DNA from: Bacillota bacterium
GTDB taxonomy: Bacteria; Bacillota_A; Clostridia; Clostridiales; Clostridiaceae
Length of the DNA: 5,594 nt
Assembly (NCBI GenBank): GCA_021780795.1
Contig: JAJXYA010000469.1
Span: 1 to 5,594, forward strand
Reading direction: 5' to 3'
This document shows positions 1-5,594 of this stretch, piece by piece. The notes under the pieces were generated by a model. It saw nothing but the letters and a program-made list of their open reading frames with translations. It was not told the DNA's origin and did no database searches. The stretch's first letter is position 1; every line of letters begins with the position of its first letter. Both the position numbers and the translations under genes were made by a program.

Positions 1-22
1 ATTGTTAATTGAAAATCATATT
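1..22 (+). repeat. Left arm of a 22-bp exact inverted repeat
   Basis: Bases 1-22 are the exact reverse complement of bases 277-298, which lie inside the XRE-ImmA gene. The match is cut by the window edge at base 1, so it may continue to the left. Beyond base 22 the two copies diverge at once. Read on the plus strand from base 2, this arm encodes L-L-I-E-N-H-I, the same peptide as residues 339-345 of the minus-strand protein, so reading frame as well as sequence is kept. A perfect 22-mer is far longer than expected by chance in a window of this size, even allowing for high AT content. The likely explanation is the edge of a duplicated, inverted gene segment. Confidence 0.85.
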
Positions 23-187
23 TGTACATTATCTTCAATTTATATTATTTATTTTGTTTTTTGCAATAATAAAAAACATAAAAAGATATACCAATATTTC
101 CTCATATCTTTTTATGTTTTCTTCCAGATAAATGAATTATTCTATTTAATTATTTTCAATTTAGGTTTATTTATATTTTCAATATAA
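2..187 (+). pseudogene. Possible tail of a second, convergent ImmA-like copy (degenerate)
   Basis: An open plus-strand frame runs from the window edge to a TAA at 185-187. Its first seven codons (LLIENHI; the first is TTG) match residues 339-345 of the XRE-ImmA protein. The rest is a hydrophobic, low-complexity AT-rich translation with no similarity to that protein. It runs straight through the terminator hairpin at 73-120 and over the last 46 bp of the opposing gene. The best reading is homologous coding sequence entering from the left and then running into non-coding DNA, giving a truncated or fused C-terminus. No start or RBS is visible. It could equally be a chance frame next to a short inverted duplication; sequence left of base 1 would decide. 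Confidence 0.25.
73..120 (-). terminator. Rho-independent terminator after the XRE-ImmA gene
   Basis: Bases 73-89 and 104-120 form a perfect 17-bp inverted repeat around a 14-nt loop. In the minus-strand transcript the right side of the stem runs into a U-rich tail (TTTTTTATTATT, about 76 down to 65). The hairpin begins 21 nt beyond the stop of the metallopeptidase gene. The stem is long but very AT-rich, so individual pairs are weak. The plus-strand side also ends in TTTT (117-120), so it might act in both directions, which would suit two convergent genes. Confidence 0.75.
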
Positions 188-1311
188 TTTTCAAAGTAAC
201 CTTCAGGTAAAAAGCATAAATTTTCTATATCTTTATAACCCATACCTATATTATCTAAAAACTCCACAGCAGTAATAATATGATTTTCAATTAACAATTC
301 TATAGCTTCTTTAAACATATTTGGTCTTTCAAATTTAATATTATCGTCTAGTGGCTCTTTGGATCTCCATCTCTTCATACTTATTTGTTTAAATAAATAA
401 GTATATTGTTCATCGCTTACTATATTTAGTGAATGTGCTCTTACAATCATACCTGCAATAGAAACTTTCCACTTTTCTTTTAAATAAACAAAAGAATCCA
501 AAGTAGTTGTATATATATCTTTTACGAATTCTTCAGCTGGCAATAAAAATGAACTTGCAAATTTTTTTGCTTCATTTTCAATAACAATGTAGTTTTTTTC
601 AAATTCATGTTCTTGTAAATGCGAATGTAAAATTATATGCCCAAGCTCATGAGCTAAATCCATTCTTGATCTTACAGCTGAATCTTTATCACTCCCCAAA
701 ATAACAAAAGGTACTCCAATACTTGTTAACTTTGAAAAGGCATCCACTTTTTCAGAGTTTAGTTCAATTCTAGTAATAATTATACCCTTCTTCAGCAATA
801 AATTTGTTAGGTTATTTATCGGTCCGCTACCTAATCCCCAGTATTGTCTCAATTTTAATGCCACATCATCTATATAATCATCATCAATGCCAATTTTATA
901 GTTTAAATTCAAGTCTTCAGGTATATCAAAACTAGGAAACTCAATATAATTTTGAATAAATGAGTATATTTCTTTCATAAATTCAATATTTTGCTCTAAT
1001 GAAATCTTAGTTTTTTTACTAGTTGACCTAAGGCTTCTAAAAAATGTGATACCTTCAGACGAATTTTCTAAAGTGAATTTCTTATCTTTATAAAAAAATG
1101 GAATTGGGAAATCTAACAATTCAGAAATTTTTATTAAATTTTCTATTGGTATTTTAACAAGACCTGTTTCATACTTTGATATTATCTGTTTTGTTAAATC
1201 TAACTTTTCTGCTAAATCATTTAATGAATAGCCTCTAGCCGTCCTAGCTTCTTTTATCCTTATTGGTACAACAGACTTTCTATTATTATCTGAAAAATCT
1301 AAATACCTCAT
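142..1311 (-). CDS. XRE-family HTH regulator fused to ImmA/IrrE-type zinc metallopeptidase
   Basis: The 389-aa protein has an N-terminal helix-turn-helix at about residues 15-70 (IRIKEARTARGYSLNDLAEK, then the recognition segment TKQIISKYETG), typical of the XRE/Cro-CI class. A zinc peptidase domain follows at about 150-270. It contains HELGH at 221-225 (ligands H221 and H225, catalytic E222), and E247 in ENEAKKFASSFLLP is the likely third ligand. The last 120 residues are an uncharacterised extension. The family (COG2856) includes ImmA of ICEBs1 and IrrE/PprI of Deinococcus, which cleave a repressor to switch on mobile-element or DNA-damage genes. Fused XRE-COG2856 proteins also occur in predicted toxin-antitoxin pairs. 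The gene is second in an operon, 5 bp after its partner. The ATG at 1309-1311 is preceded by GAGG within the end of the upstream gene, 9 nt before the start. The protein is probably cytosolic. Its substrate is unknown; autoregulation and control of the partner are inferred. Confidence 0.9.
   Translation of the reverse strand: MRYLDFSDNNRKSVVPIRIKEARTARGYSLNDLAEKLDLTKQIISKYETGLVKIPIENLIKISELLDFPIPFFYKDKKFTLENSSEGITFFRSLRSTSKKTKISLEQNIEFMKEIYSFIQNYIEFPSFDIPEDLNLNYKIGIDDDYIDDVALKLRQYWGLGSGPINNLTNLLLKKGIIITRIELNSEKVDAFSKLTSIGVPFVILGSDKDSAVRSRMDLAHELGHIILHSHLQEHEFEKNYIVIENEAKKFASSFLLPAEEFVKDIYTTTLDSFVYLKEKWKVSIAGMIVRAHSLNIVSDEQYTYLFKQISMKRWRSKEPLDDNIKFERPNMFKEAIELLIENHIITAVEFLDNIGMGYKDIENLCFLPEGYFENYIENINKPKLKIIK
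277..298 (-). repeat. Right arm of the 22-bp inverted repeat, inside the XRE-ImmA gene
   Basis: This is the partner of bases 1-22. It encodes residues 339-345 (LLIENHI) in the C-terminal part of the metallopeptidase protein, outside the HTH and zinc-site regions. Because it lies in an intact reading frame, this copy is probably the original or functional one. Confidence 0.85.
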
Positions 1312-1316
1312 GTAAA

Positions 1317-1988
1317 TTACCTCATCTCTTGCTCATACTTTTTAATGCTGTCAATTATATCTTTCTTTATATTTTCTCTCCCTAAAACTCTTTCATATGT
1401 ATCATCATTATTCAAATATTCTTTTCTTACTAATCTTAATTTCTGAGTTATTGGAATATAGTCAATAACATTTCTATATTCACTATCTGGTATAACTATA
1501 TTAAGAAAGTCTAATTTATCGTTCCTTAAATTGTATGTTATTATTCCATAATAAGGAACATCACCAACCTTTATCTCATTCTTATCTTCATATAGTTTCA
1601 ATTGCTTACCAATAGTTGAATTTCCTAGAGAATACTCTTTTTTATATTGAGAAAACCCTGGAAGCATATTGGGATTTTGAGCTCTACCCAATGTAAGCAA
1701 GAGATTACCTCTCTTAAGTTCCGTTCTTTTTTGTCCAAATGCCATGCCAATAGCATTGACTTCAAAAGGAAAGCTTTTTGGTATCCTATCAACATCAAAA
1801 AACCTCTTAATTATATAATTAATAAGCCTTCCTTTAAATTCACCAAAATAAGATCCTCTAAAAATATCCTGTTCCTTATCAATAAGTTCTGTAAAAACAA
1901 TTGTAGCATCTTCAAAAATATTATAAATTGGTTGTAATAAATCATTTGACAGTTCATTTTTTATCAATTCTGACGATGAATTATACAC
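1317..1988 (-). CDS. Uncharacterised 223-aa protein, operon partner of XRE-ImmA protease
   Basis: I do not recognise this family. The protein is soluble-looking, lysine- and arginine-rich, and has no signal peptide or membrane segment. It opens with a helical, acidic stretch (about 1-45). Next come a Gly/Arg-containing segment GSYFGEFKGRLINYIIKRFF (45-64), a basic region FGQKRTELKRGNLLLTLGR (84-102) and a beta-rich part VPYYGIITYNLRNDKLDFLN (144-163). It ends in a charged helical tail. No confident catalytic motif can be read. The start is GTG at 1986-1988, chosen because a GGGGTGA ribosome binding site lies 4 nt upstream; the ATG at 2000-2002 is out of frame and hits TGA after two codons. 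It is the first gene of the unit, with its own near-consensus promoter, and precedes the metallopeptidase gene by 5 bp. The order and coupling suggest that it is controlled, as toxin, effector or target, by the protease-regulator. That role is inference from context only. Confidence 0.85.
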   Translation of the reverse strand: MYNSSSELIKNELSNDLLQPIYNIFEDATIVFTELIDKEQDIFRGSYFGEFKGRLINYIIKRFFDVDRIPKSFPFEVNAIGMAFGQKRTELKRGNLLLTLGRAQNPNMLPGFSQYKKEYSLGNSTIGKQLKLYEDKNEIKVGDVPYYGIITYNLRNDKLDFLNIVIPDSEYRNVIDYIPITQKLRLVRKEYLNNDDTYERVLGRENIKKDIIDSIKKYEQEMR

Positions 1989-1992
1989 TTTC

Positions 1993-1999
1993 TCACCCC
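1993..1999 (-). promoter_or_regulatory. Ribosome binding site fixing the GTG start of the 223-aa gene
   Basis: GGGGTGA in the minus-strand transcript matches the anti-Shine-Dalgarno core well and ends 4 nt before the GTG at 1988. The next internal Met of the protein is residue 82, so this RBS decides the start. Confidence 0.8.
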
Positions 2000-2003
2000 A
2001 TTT

Positions 2004-2032
2004 AAATCTTCTTGTCTATTATTATAAGATTT
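2004..2032. promoter_or_regulatory. Candidate operator: inverted repeat over the -10 box and start site
   Basis: The arms AAATCTT (2004-2010) and AAGATTT (2026-2032) are perfect 7-bp inverted repeats with a 15-bp spacer. Their centres are 22 bp apart, about two helical turns. The right arm touches the -10 box and the left arm lies just past the predicted start, so a dimer bound here would block RNA polymerase. A second small dyad, GTATTAAATAC (2082-2092), lies upstream of the -35. Both are AT-rich and short, so chance occurrence is possible; binding by the XRE protein is inferred. Confidence 0.4.
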
Positions 2033-2049
2033 TAATGTGAAATCGTCAA
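2021..2049 (-). promoter_or_regulatory. Sigma-A promoter of the two-gene regulator/protease operon
   Basis: On the minus strand, TTGACG (2044-2049) and TATAAT (2021-2026) are separated by exactly 17 bp, a near-perfect housekeeping promoter. Transcription should start near 2014, giving a 5' leader of about 25 nt before the GTG. Such a strong promoter usually needs a repressor; the XRE protein it drives is the obvious candidate. Confidence 0.85.
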
Positions 2050-2156
2050 CCAAATTCCATTAATTTTTATATCAATAAATTGTATTAAATACTTTACAGT
2101 TGGATATTTTTTTTAAACTTAACCAAATCAACACAGCTTCTATTTAATTATATTAT

Positions 2157-2199
2157 CTAAAATCAAGAACTCCCAATGATTTTTTCATTAGAAGTTCCT
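2157..2199 (-). terminator. Rho-independent terminator of the metG transcript
   Basis: In the minus-strand RNA, bases 2199-2185 and 2179-2165 form a continuous 15-bp stem around an AAAAA loop, followed by GAUUUUAG. Several pairs are G-U in this orientation and become mismatches if the plus strand is read, which shows that the hairpin serves the minus-strand transcript. The U tract is short and interrupted, so termination may be incomplete. It lies about 210 nt after the metG stop and upstream of the next operon's promoter. Confidence 0.7.
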
Positions 2200-2341
2200 A
2201 ATTAATTATAAGTTTCTTTTTTTGTGGTGAGTAATTTTTTCATCCTATTAGTTACGTGGTAAATGCCCCCATTAACTTTAATTTCAGTTCAGACTAATGT
2301 TTTTATATTGATGTATATTTATGCATTTTCAACTCATTTCT
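2200..2341. other. AT-rich non-coding stretch between metG and its terminator
   Basis: I see no gene here. Open frames on either strand are at most about 13 codons and lack proper ribosome binding sites. A small imperfect hairpin is possible around GTAAATGCCCCCATTAAC (about 2260-2277), with 7-bp arms and one mismatch; it has no U tract. No tRNA, CRISPR or recognisable riboswitch elements are visible. Confidence 0.5.
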
Positions 2342-2399
2342 AACTTACCAACTTAATTTAAACTTACCAACTTAGTTACAAACTTACCAACTTAATTTA
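2342..2399. repeat. Three tandem 19/20-bp repeats just after metG
   Basis: Units lie at 2342-2360, 2361-2380 and 2381-2399. All share the 14-bp core AACTTACCAACTTA, which is itself AACTTA-CC-AACTTA. Units 1 and 3 are identical over 19 bp (core plus ATTTA), while unit 2 ends GTTACA. The array begins 10 bp past the metG stop. A degenerate outlying copy (AAACTTAACCAA) occurs at 2115-2126. There are no unique spacers, so it is not a CRISPR array. It may be a replication-slippage product or a set of binding sites; its function is unknown. Confidence 0.85.
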
Positions 2400-2409
2400 G
2401 TCGATACAT

Positions 2410-4350
2410 CTATCTAACTTCACTTCCAGTAGGTAATTCTCCAGGAATTGTTACAGTAAACAATTTGCTATCATCCTCTGTAGAAGCAGCTAATATCATG
2501 CCTTCTGAAAGTTCTCCTCTTAATTTTACTGGTTTTAGGTTTGCCACTAATACTACATACTTTCCAACTAAGTCTTCAGGTTTATAATATTTTGCTATAC
2601 CTGAAACTACCTGTCTTGTTTCACCTGCTAAATCTACCTTAAGCTTTAAAAGCTTATCAGACTTTTTAACTGGTTCACACTCAAGCACCTTAACAACCCT
2701 TAAATCGATTTTTTCAAAATCTTCTATAGTTATCTCTTCTTTAATTGGTTTAGCAGCAGTTTTTTGTGCTTCTTTTATTGTTGCTTCTTTTAATTTATCT
2801 AATTGTTCAAGCTTTGCAGCTACATCTATTCTAGGAAAAATTACATCGCCTTTTTGAACCTTAGTGCCGCATCTCGTTCCATCAAAGGAAAATATACTAT
2901 CCCAAGTTGTTAATTCTACATTTAATTGTTTGTATATTTTTTCACTTGTTTCTGGCAAGAAAGCTGATAATAATGTAGCTGTTATTCTCAAAGACTCAAT
3001 AAGATTGTATAGTACGGTGCCAAGTCTTTCTTTTTTAGCTTCATCCTTAGCAAGAATCCAAGGTGCTGTTTCGTCTATATATTTATTTGATCTTCTAATA
3101 AGTTCCCAAATGTTATCTAAAGCTTCTGGTATCTTTAACTTATTTATATTATCCTCTACCTTTACAGGAACTTCTAAAGCTAAGGAAATAAGTTCTTCAT
3201 CTATAGCTTCCTTTGCAGTTGGAGACTGAATAATTCCCTCAAAGTATTTTTCTACCATAGCAACTGTTCTTGATACAAGATTACCTAAATCATTTGCAAG
3301 ATCTGAATTTACCTTTTTAATAAATATTTCATTATTAAATAAACCATCTGATCCAAATGGTATTTCATGAAGTAAATAATATCTTACAGCGTCTGCTCCA
3401 AATTCATTTATTAAAACAACTGGGTCTACCACATTTCCTTTAGATTTTGACATCTTACCACCATCTACAAGAAGCCAACCATGACCAAAAACTTGTTTAG
3501 GAAGTTCAAGGCCAAGAGCCATTAAGGTAATAGGCCAATAAATTGTATGAAATCTCAATATATCTTTTCCAATGAGATGGACATTACATGGCCAGTACTT
3601 TTGAAACAATTGGTCATTTTCTGTTCCATATCCAAGTGCTGTTATATAATTAAGTAATGCATCTATCCAAACATAAATAACATGTTTTTCATCAAAAGGT
3701 GCTTTTATTCCCCAATCAAAGGAAGTTCTAGAAATACATAAATCTTCGAGACCTGGTCTTAAAAAATTGTTTAGCATTTCATTTTTTCTTGATTCCGGCT
3801 GAATAAAATCTGGATGCTCTTCGATATATTCAATAAGTCTGTCTGCATATTTTGAAACCTTGAAAAAATATGCCTCTTCCTTAGCTTTTTCCACTGGTCT
3901 TCCGCAGTCTGGGCATTTTCCATCCACAAGCTGAGTTTCTGTCCAAAAGGATTCGCAAGGGGTACAATACCAACCTTCATAGGAACTTTTATAAATATCC
4001 CCTTGGTTATATAACTTTTCTACTATCTTTTGAACTGATTCTATATGATAATCATCAGTAGTTCTAATAAACTTATCATAGCTTATGTTCATCATTTTCC
4101 ATAAATCTTTGATTCCTGCTACGATTTCATCTACGTATTCCTTTGGTGTTACTCCTTTTTCTTCTGCTTTTCTTTGAATCTTTTGACCGTGCTCATCTGT
4201 ACCAGTTAAAAACATTACGTCGTAACCAGACAGTCTTTTAAATCTAGCCAGTGCATCAGCTGCTACAGTTGTATAAGTGTTACCAATATGTAGTTTTGCT
4301 GATGGATAGTAAATTGGCGTTGTAAGATAAAATTTCTTTTTTTCCTTCAT
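2410..4350 (-). CDS. metG: Methionyl-tRNA synthetase
   Basis: This class I cytosolic enzyme charges tRNA-Met with methionine using ATP, supplying both initiation and elongation. The 646-aa protein has the full bacterial layout. The Rossmann catalytic core carries the HIGH-type motif HIGN (21-24), TGTDEHGQK (49-57) and VIYVWIDALLNY (224-235). A single zinc knuckle has C129xxC132 and C146xxC149. KMSKS is at 299-303, followed by a helical anticodon-binding domain to about residue 500. An EMAP/Trbp111-like OB-fold tRNA-binding and dimerisation domain occupies about 540-646 (IEDFEKIDLRVVKV, then LRGELSEGMILA). No key motif is missing. The ATG at 4348-4350 follows AGGAGG by 7 nt. It is transcribed alone as far as visible, under T-box control. 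In many Firmicutes tatD, rnmV and ksgA follow metG; here a terminator and an accessory operon follow instead. Confidence 0.98.
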   Translation of the reverse strand: MKEKKKFYLTTPIYYPSAKLHIGNTYTTVAADALARFKRLSGYDVMFLTGTDEHGQKIQRKAEEKGVTPKEYVDEIVAGIKDLWKMMNISYDKFIRTTDDYHIESVQKIVEKLYNQGDIYKSSYEGWYCTPCESFWTETQLVDGKCPDCGRPVEKAKEEAYFFKVSKYADRLIEYIEEHPDFIQPESRKNEMLNNFLRPGLEDLCISRTSFDWGIKAPFDEKHVIYVWIDALLNYITALGYGTENDQLFQKYWPCNVHLIGKDILRFHTIYWPITLMALGLELPKQVFGHGWLLVDGGKMSKSKGNVVDPVVLINEFGADAVRYYLLHEIPFGSDGLFNNEIFIKKVNSDLANDLGNLVSRTVAMVEKYFEGIIQSPTAKEAIDEELISLALEVPVKVEDNINKLKIPEALDNIWELIRRSNKYIDETAPWILAKDEAKKERLGTVLYNLIESLRITATLLSAFLPETSEKIYKQLNVELTTWDSIFSFDGTRCGTKVQKGDVIFPRIDVAAKLEQLDKLKEATIKEAQKTAAKPIKEEITIEDFEKIDLRVVKVLECEPVKKSDKLLKLKVDLAGETRQVVSGIAKYYKPEDLVGKYVVLVANLKPVKLRGELSEGMILAASTEDDSKLFTVTIPGELPTGSEVR

Positions 4351-4357
4351 TTCGTTT

Positions 4358-4363
4358 CCTCCT
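4358..4363 (-). promoter_or_regulatory. Ribosome binding site of metG
   Basis: A perfect AGGAGG lies 7 nt before the metG ATG, immediately beyond the U tract of the leader terminator. It is therefore present only in transcripts that escape termination. Confidence 0.9.
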
Positions 4364-4407
4364 AAAATAAAAAACCTCTAAGTTAAGTTATTTACTCAAC
4401 CTAGAGG
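4364..4407 (-). terminator. Leader terminator of the metG T-box
   Basis: In the RNA, CCUCUA (4407-4402) pairs with UAGAGG (4380-4375), extended by GUUGAG with CUUAAC (one G-U pair) after one mismatch, around a short UAAAUAA loop. UUUUUUAUUUU follows at once. Its 5' arm shares CUCUA (4406-4402) with the antiterminator, so the two structures exclude each other. Confidence 0.9.
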
Positions 4408-4646
4408 CGTAATTTTACGCGATACCACTCTATTTTATCCCTGTGTCACCACAGAAACCTTACTAAGTGACTTTAAAGATCACCCTGCACAATAACGAGT
4501 GCTTCCGTCATATCTTACTTACATCTCAGATAAGCTGCTCAGGGGCCATCTTCATAAAAAAATTCACCACCGATTTTCACCAATCCTCGGCTCTCTTTGG
4601 GTAGCTTCTTTTATTACTCTTCCCATCACTGCATTTTATAGCATTT
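4375..4646 (-). ncRNA. T-box leader (methionine specifier) controlling metG
   Basis: This 5' leader senses uncharged tRNA-Met and raises metG transcription when charging is low. In order, the RNA shows GAUGGGAAGAGUAAUA (Stem I base and loop-E region, about 4627-4612) and AAAGAGAGCCGAGG with its distal loop (AG-bulge region). The specifier side GAAGAUGGCCCCUGAGC follows, with codon AUG at 4549-4547 followed by a purine. Linker hairpins come next, including GCAC...GUGC near 4503-4488, then Stem III CUGUG-GUGA-CACAG (4454-4441), the T-box and the terminator. The architecture is complete, and the specifier agrees with the downstream gene. The 5' end is set from the promoter and may shift by a few bases. 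Confidence 0.93.
4402..4432 (-). promoter_or_regulatory. T-box antiterminator with tRNA-binding bulge
   Basis: The T-box motif AGAGTGGTATCGCG (4431-4418) departs slightly from the consensus AGGGTGGNACCGCG. UAGAG (4432-4428) pairs with CUCUA (4406-4402), and GCGUAA pairs with UUACGC in the upper stem, leaving the bulge UGGUAUC. UGGU (4427-4424) pairs with the free ACCA end of uncharged tRNA-Met, whose discriminator is A. The AGGG-to-AGAG change is matched by the CUCU partner, so pairing is kept. Confidence 0.88.
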
Positions 4647-4652
4647 GTTTTA

Positions 4653-4681
4653 ATTATACTTTTATTTCTGCGTAAATACAA
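4653..4681 (-). promoter_or_regulatory. Promoter of the metG T-box transcript
   Basis: On the minus strand, TTGTAT (4676-4681) and a perfect TATAAT (4653-4658) are 17 bp apart. Transcription should begin near 4646, just before Stem I. The -35 box lies 19 bp past the stop of the upstream nuclease gene, and that gap holds no terminator hairpin, so read-through into the leader is also possible. Confidence 0.75.
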
Positions 4682-4699
4682 TATATAATATTAGCTTTT

Positions 4700-5594
4700 T
4701 TAAATTTCCTCTATTTTACACCTATGTTCTTTACTATTAGAGTCATAGCATATTGCAACTGCAAGTATTTTTTTACTATTATCTTTCTGTCTTAACTTCT
4801 GTACGTATTCTTTATCCTTAATTTGTTTTATTGCCACTTCTGGTAATTCATCTTTTTTAAGTTCTACAATAAAAGGAACATCATTTTTTCTTCTTGGATG
4901 AAATGCAAAATCAGCATATCCCTTCCCTGTTTTCTCTTCTCTTTCTACTCTATAAGTATCTCTTGCTGAAAGGTATGCTAAAGTCAAAACACATGAAAGA
5001 CTATTTTCGTCATTATACTGAAGAATTGGTATCTCAGAATTATGAATATCATGTAAAATACTTACTATTGTTTCTGTGTCCCCATTTATTGTTGCCTTTA
5101 GCATCTTCTTTGAATTTTCTATAATTTCCGCCACATACCCAAAAGACTCATCTCTTAAAGCTTTTTCAAATTCCCTCATTAGCTCTTTATTAGGAATCCT
5201 TAAGTATCCATCATGATATGATAAGAAGCCAAGCACAATCATGGCTGAATATATCTCTTCTTTATTTCTTGGTATTCCTTGCCCTGCTCTAAAATCTTCA
5301 TTTATAACAATATCTATTTCTTCACCAGCTACCATTTCTATAACATCATCTCTAATATCTAAAGTATTATACCTTAGATACTCTGCAACCTCATCCATAG
5401 CACCAGTATTAGTCCAATAACTTTCACAAAAGCTATTTTGAAGTGCTTTTACTACTGATCTCGGATTATATACTTTAACTCCTGTTGCTGTTTGATAGCC
5501 ATTATACCACCCTTCTAATTGTTTAAAACTTATATTTTTATTTTTGTCGCAAAGCTTCACTACTTCCTCTTGTATAAATCCAAAATATTGATCA
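4700..5594 (-). CDS. AAA-ATPase-like protein with PD-(D/E)XK nuclease C-terminus (partial, 5' end outside window)
   Basis: The last 297 residues are visible. The frame stays open to the window edge, and the upstream codons read DQYFGFIQEEVV, the usual family segment YFGFTEEEV, so the GTG at 5560 is not the real start. ISFKQLEGWYNGYQ and VYNPRSVVKAL match the C-terminal part of the AAA-ATPase-like domain (PF09820 type). The tail matches the PDDEXK_9 type (formerly DUF1703): GKGYADFAF supplies the acidic residue (codon 4910-4912), and FIVELKKDE supplies the E-x-K pair (Glu codon 4862-4864). VAIKQIKDKEYVQKL is the usual following helix. The P-loop half is off the window. These proteins are abundant and often multicopy in clostridia and Bacteroidetes. 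Their function is not established, and a nuclease or defence role is only predicted. Catalytic residues look intact. No link to metG is implied beyond adjacency. Confidence 0.9.
   Translation of the reverse strand, partial: DQYFGFIQEEVVKLCDKNKNISFKQLEGWYNGYQTATGVKVYNPRSVVKALQNSFCESYWTNTGAMDEVAEYLRYNTLDIRDDVIEMVAGEEIDIVINEDFRAGQGIPRNKEEIYSAMIVLGFLSYHDGYLRIPNKELMREFEKALRDESFGYVAEIIENSKKMLKATINGDTETIVSILHDIHNSEIPILQYNDENSLSCVLTLAYLSARDTYRVEREEKTGKGYADFAFHPRRKNDVPFIVELKKDELPEVAIKQIKDKEYVQKLRQKDNSKKILAVAICYDSNSKEHRCKIEEI

Noticed and set aside
1647..1937. Plus-strand open frame of 96 codons
   Set aside because: It lies entirely antisense to the 223-aa gene, which has a promoter, RBS and operon context. 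It shows no RBS and no recognisable protein features.
2202..2243. 13-codon minus-strand frame (MKKLLTTKKETYN)
   Set aside because: The only purine-rich stretch, AGG, abuts the ATG, too close to act as an RBS. It is very short and in AT-rich non-coding DNA.
2260..2277. Small hairpin GTAAATG-CCCC-CATTAAC as a terminator or regulatory RNA
   Set aside because: Only 7 bp with a mismatch and no U tract on either strand; the 15-bp hairpin at 2165-2199 is a far better terminator.
2342..2399. Tandem repeats as a CRISPR array
   Set aside because: Units are 19-20 bp and directly abutting, with no unique spacers, leader or cas genes.
2864..3229. Plus-strand open frame of 121 codons
   Set aside because: It is antisense to metG, whose reading frame is certain from its motifs; the apparent frame is a by-product of metG codon use.
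3771..3980. Minus-strand open frame of 69 codons in another frame
   Set aside because: It is an out-of-frame shadow inside the metG zinc-knuckle region with no RBS.
4894..5124. Plus-strand open frame of 76 codons
   Set aside because: It is antisense to the PD-(D/E)XK domain coding region; no supporting signals.

Overview
The window looks like chromosomal DNA from a low-GC Firmicute, most likely a Clostridium or close relative. The reasons are strongly AT-rich sequence, sigma-A-type promoters, strong AGGAGG-type ribosome binding sites, a methionine-specific T-box leader in front of metG, and a large AAA-ATPase-like/PD-(D/E)XK protein of a kind common in clostridia. All convincing genes lie on the minus strand, so the window reads right to left.

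Right part (4700-5594): the C-terminal portion of an AAA-ATPase-like protein with a PD-(D/E)XK nuclease-type C-terminal domain. It is cut by the window edge. No terminator is visible behind it. A promoter 19 bp past its stop starts the next unit.

Centre (2157-4681): a complete metG unit. It has a promoter, a T-box leader of about 280 nt with an AUG specifier, a UGGU bulge fitting a tRNA with discriminator A, and mutually exclusive antiterminator and terminator. These are followed by a strong RBS, metG (646 aa, with zinc knuckle and C-terminal tRNA-binding domain) and an unusually distant terminator hairpin about 210 nt past the stop. Three tandem 19/20-bp repeats lie in the 3' untranslated stretch.

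Left part (73-2049): a compact two-gene operon with its own near-consensus promoter. It encodes an unrecognised 223-aa protein and then, 5 bp later, an XRE-family HTH fused to an ImmA/IrrE zinc metallopeptidase, followed by an AT-rich terminator hairpin. The arrangement resembles toxin-antitoxin-like or stress/phage-responsive regulatory modules in which a DNA-binding protease controls a partner. An inverted repeat spans the promoter -10 box and is a candidate operator.

The most curious signal is at the extreme left edge. Bases 1-22 are an exact inverted copy of bases 277-298, inside the metallopeptidase gene and in the same reading frame. This suggests that a second, convergent, partly homologous copy lies just outside the window. 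Apart from that and the uncharacterised partner gene, the window is fairly ordinary, and nothing here can be declared a new system from sequence alone.
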